DNA of 6,332 nucleotides from an uncultured Clostridia bacterium. Its GTDB lineage: Bacteria; Bacillota; Clostridia; Christensenellales; UBA1242. The stretch is taken from the NCBI GenBank assembly GCA_947631485.1, contig CANRLJ010000049.1:1-6332 (forward strand). Reading direction: 5' to 3'. Positions 5,628 through 6,332 of this stretch are shown in pieces; positions within the stretch are counted from its first letter, which is position 1, and each line of letters opens with the position of its first letter. Both the position numbers and the translations under genes were made by a program. A model generated the notes under the pieces. The model had not been told where the DNA came from, made no database searches, and worked only from the letters and a program-made list of their open reading frames with translations.

Positions 5628-6332
5628 ATGAAAACGGTGATTTTGGGTTGCGGATATGTCGGATTGGCATATGTTGCACTGCTTTCAGAAACAAACAAAA
5701 TTGTGGCGTTTGATGTGGATGAAGAAAAGATAAAAAGTCTAAAATCAAACACTTTTTCCTTAACCGAAACAGAACTGACAGATTCATTAAAGAAAAATGC
5801 CGCAAATATAGAATATAGGCTTTATGACAACTTTTTCAATTTAAAAGACACAGAGGTATTTTTCCTTTGTTTGCCAACAAACTACAGCAAAAAGACGCAC
5901 CAGTTGGACACTTCCATTTTGACAGATGTCATATGTCGCATTTCTGTGCAAAACAAGGATGCACTGATTGTCATCAAGTCCACAATTCCGATGGGCTACA
6001 CGGACGAAATAATTGCAAAGACGCAAAATCACAACATCGTATTCATGCCTGAGTTTTTAAGAGAAGGAAAATCGCTTTTTGATGTCAAAAACCCAAGCAG
6101 AATAATTTTGGGCTGCGAAGAGGCATCAAAAAACAAGGCGATAAACACCCTGAAGAAGATTGGATTGCTGGAAAAAGATGTTCCTTTTCTTTGTATGGGT
6201 TGCAAGGAAGCGGAAAGCGTCAAACTGTTTTCAAACACATATCTTGCAATGCGAATTGCGTTTTTCAATGAAATTGACACCTTCTGTTTGCAAAACAATT
6301 TAAGCACCAAAAACATAATTGAAGGCGTTTGT
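5628..6332 (+). CDS. ugd: UDP-glucose 6-dehydrogenase (nucleotide-sugar dehydrogenase), C-terminus off right edge
   Basis: The 235 codons present cover the NAD-binding domain and most of the central helix of a short, HasB-like UDP-glucose dehydrogenase. This cytoplasmic enzyme oxidises UDP-glucose to UDP-glucuronate with two NAD+. The N-terminus has the Rossmann loop G7-C-G9-Y-V-G12 and D29 at the end of the second strand. PTNYS and IKSTIPMGYT (116-125, T119) follow, then PEFLREG (141-147, E142 and E146) and the P-S-R segment. EAESVKLFSNTYLA (194-207) supplies K199 and N203. These match the known substrate and catalytic positions of the streptococcal enzyme with small offsets. The catalytic Cys motif is expected just past the window end and cannot be checked. 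A GAGGAGGA site (5615-5622) precedes the ATG, and the gap from the previous stop is one base. It points to surface polysaccharide or uronic-acid chemistry; other nucleotide-sugar substrates remain possible. Confidence 0.93.
   Translation, partial: MKTVILGCGYVGLAYVALLSETNKIVAFDVDEEKIKSLKSNTFSLTETELTDSLKKNAANIEYRLYDNFFNLKDTEVFFLCLPTNYSKKTHQLDTSILTDVICRISVQNKDALIVIKSTIPMGYTDEIIAKTQNHNIVFMPEFLREGKSLFDVKNPSRIILGCEEASKNKAINTLKKIGLLEKDVPFLCMGCKEAESVKLFSNTYLAMRIAFFNEIDTFCLQNNLSTKNIIEGVC

Noticed and set aside
1..6332. tRNA, rRNA, CRISPR arrays, insertion sequences or long direct repeats
   Set aside because: I looked for regular repeat-spacer patterns, terminal inverted repeats, transposase motifs and tRNA-like cloverleaf arms and saw none.

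Overview
The window is AT-rich bacterial DNA using the standard genetic code: TGA is a stop and Trp is TGG. Ribosome-binding sites are strong and anti-SD-like (GAGGTGAT, AAGGAGG, GAGGAGGA). It carries a near-consensus housekeeping promoter (TTGACT, 17-bp spacer, TATAAT) and an extended -10 (TGCTATAAT). Together with a short, HasB-like UDP-glucose dehydrogenase, this suggests a low-GC Gram-positive (Firmicutes-like) bacterium. That is inference from style, not a marker-gene identification.

Left part, minus strand. Two separately controlled genes lie here. The first is the N-terminal part of an exported or membrane-anchored protein of unknown function (1-576, running off the left edge), with its own extended -10 promoter. 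The second is a cupin-GNAT fusion protein (733-1599), followed by an intrinsic terminator (681-714 region). The 577-732 gap holds only this promoter and terminator.

Middle. The 190-bp gap 1600-1789 is a divergent control region. It holds a TATAAT box and a perfect 12-bp palindrome for the minus-strand gene, and a near-perfect promoter for the plus-strand operon. An unexplained Shine-Dalgarno-like GAGGAGGT also lies there.

Right part, plus strand. Five genes run from 1790 to beyond the right edge in one very tight operon (ATGA overlap, TAGTG overlap, ATGA overlap, 1-nt gap). In order they are a GNAT acetyltransferase; a nucleotidyltransferase-Nudix two-domain protein; an HPr kinase-like P-loop protein; a degenerate class I aminoacyl-tRNA-synthetase-like protein; and a nucleotide-sugar (UDP-glucose type) 6-dehydrogenase, cut by the window end. 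I see no glycosyltransferase, transporter or tRNA gene inside the window.

How they may work together. The dehydrogenase points to a surface-polysaccharide or other nucleotide-sugar pathway. The four preceding genes look like small-molecule or cofactor chemistry: acyl transfer, nucleotidyl transfer plus pyrophosphohydrolysis, phosphorylation, and adenylate-type amino acid activation. An uncharacterised modification pathway is a reasonable hypothesis, for example decoration of a sugar or peptide. No product can be read from the sequence alone.
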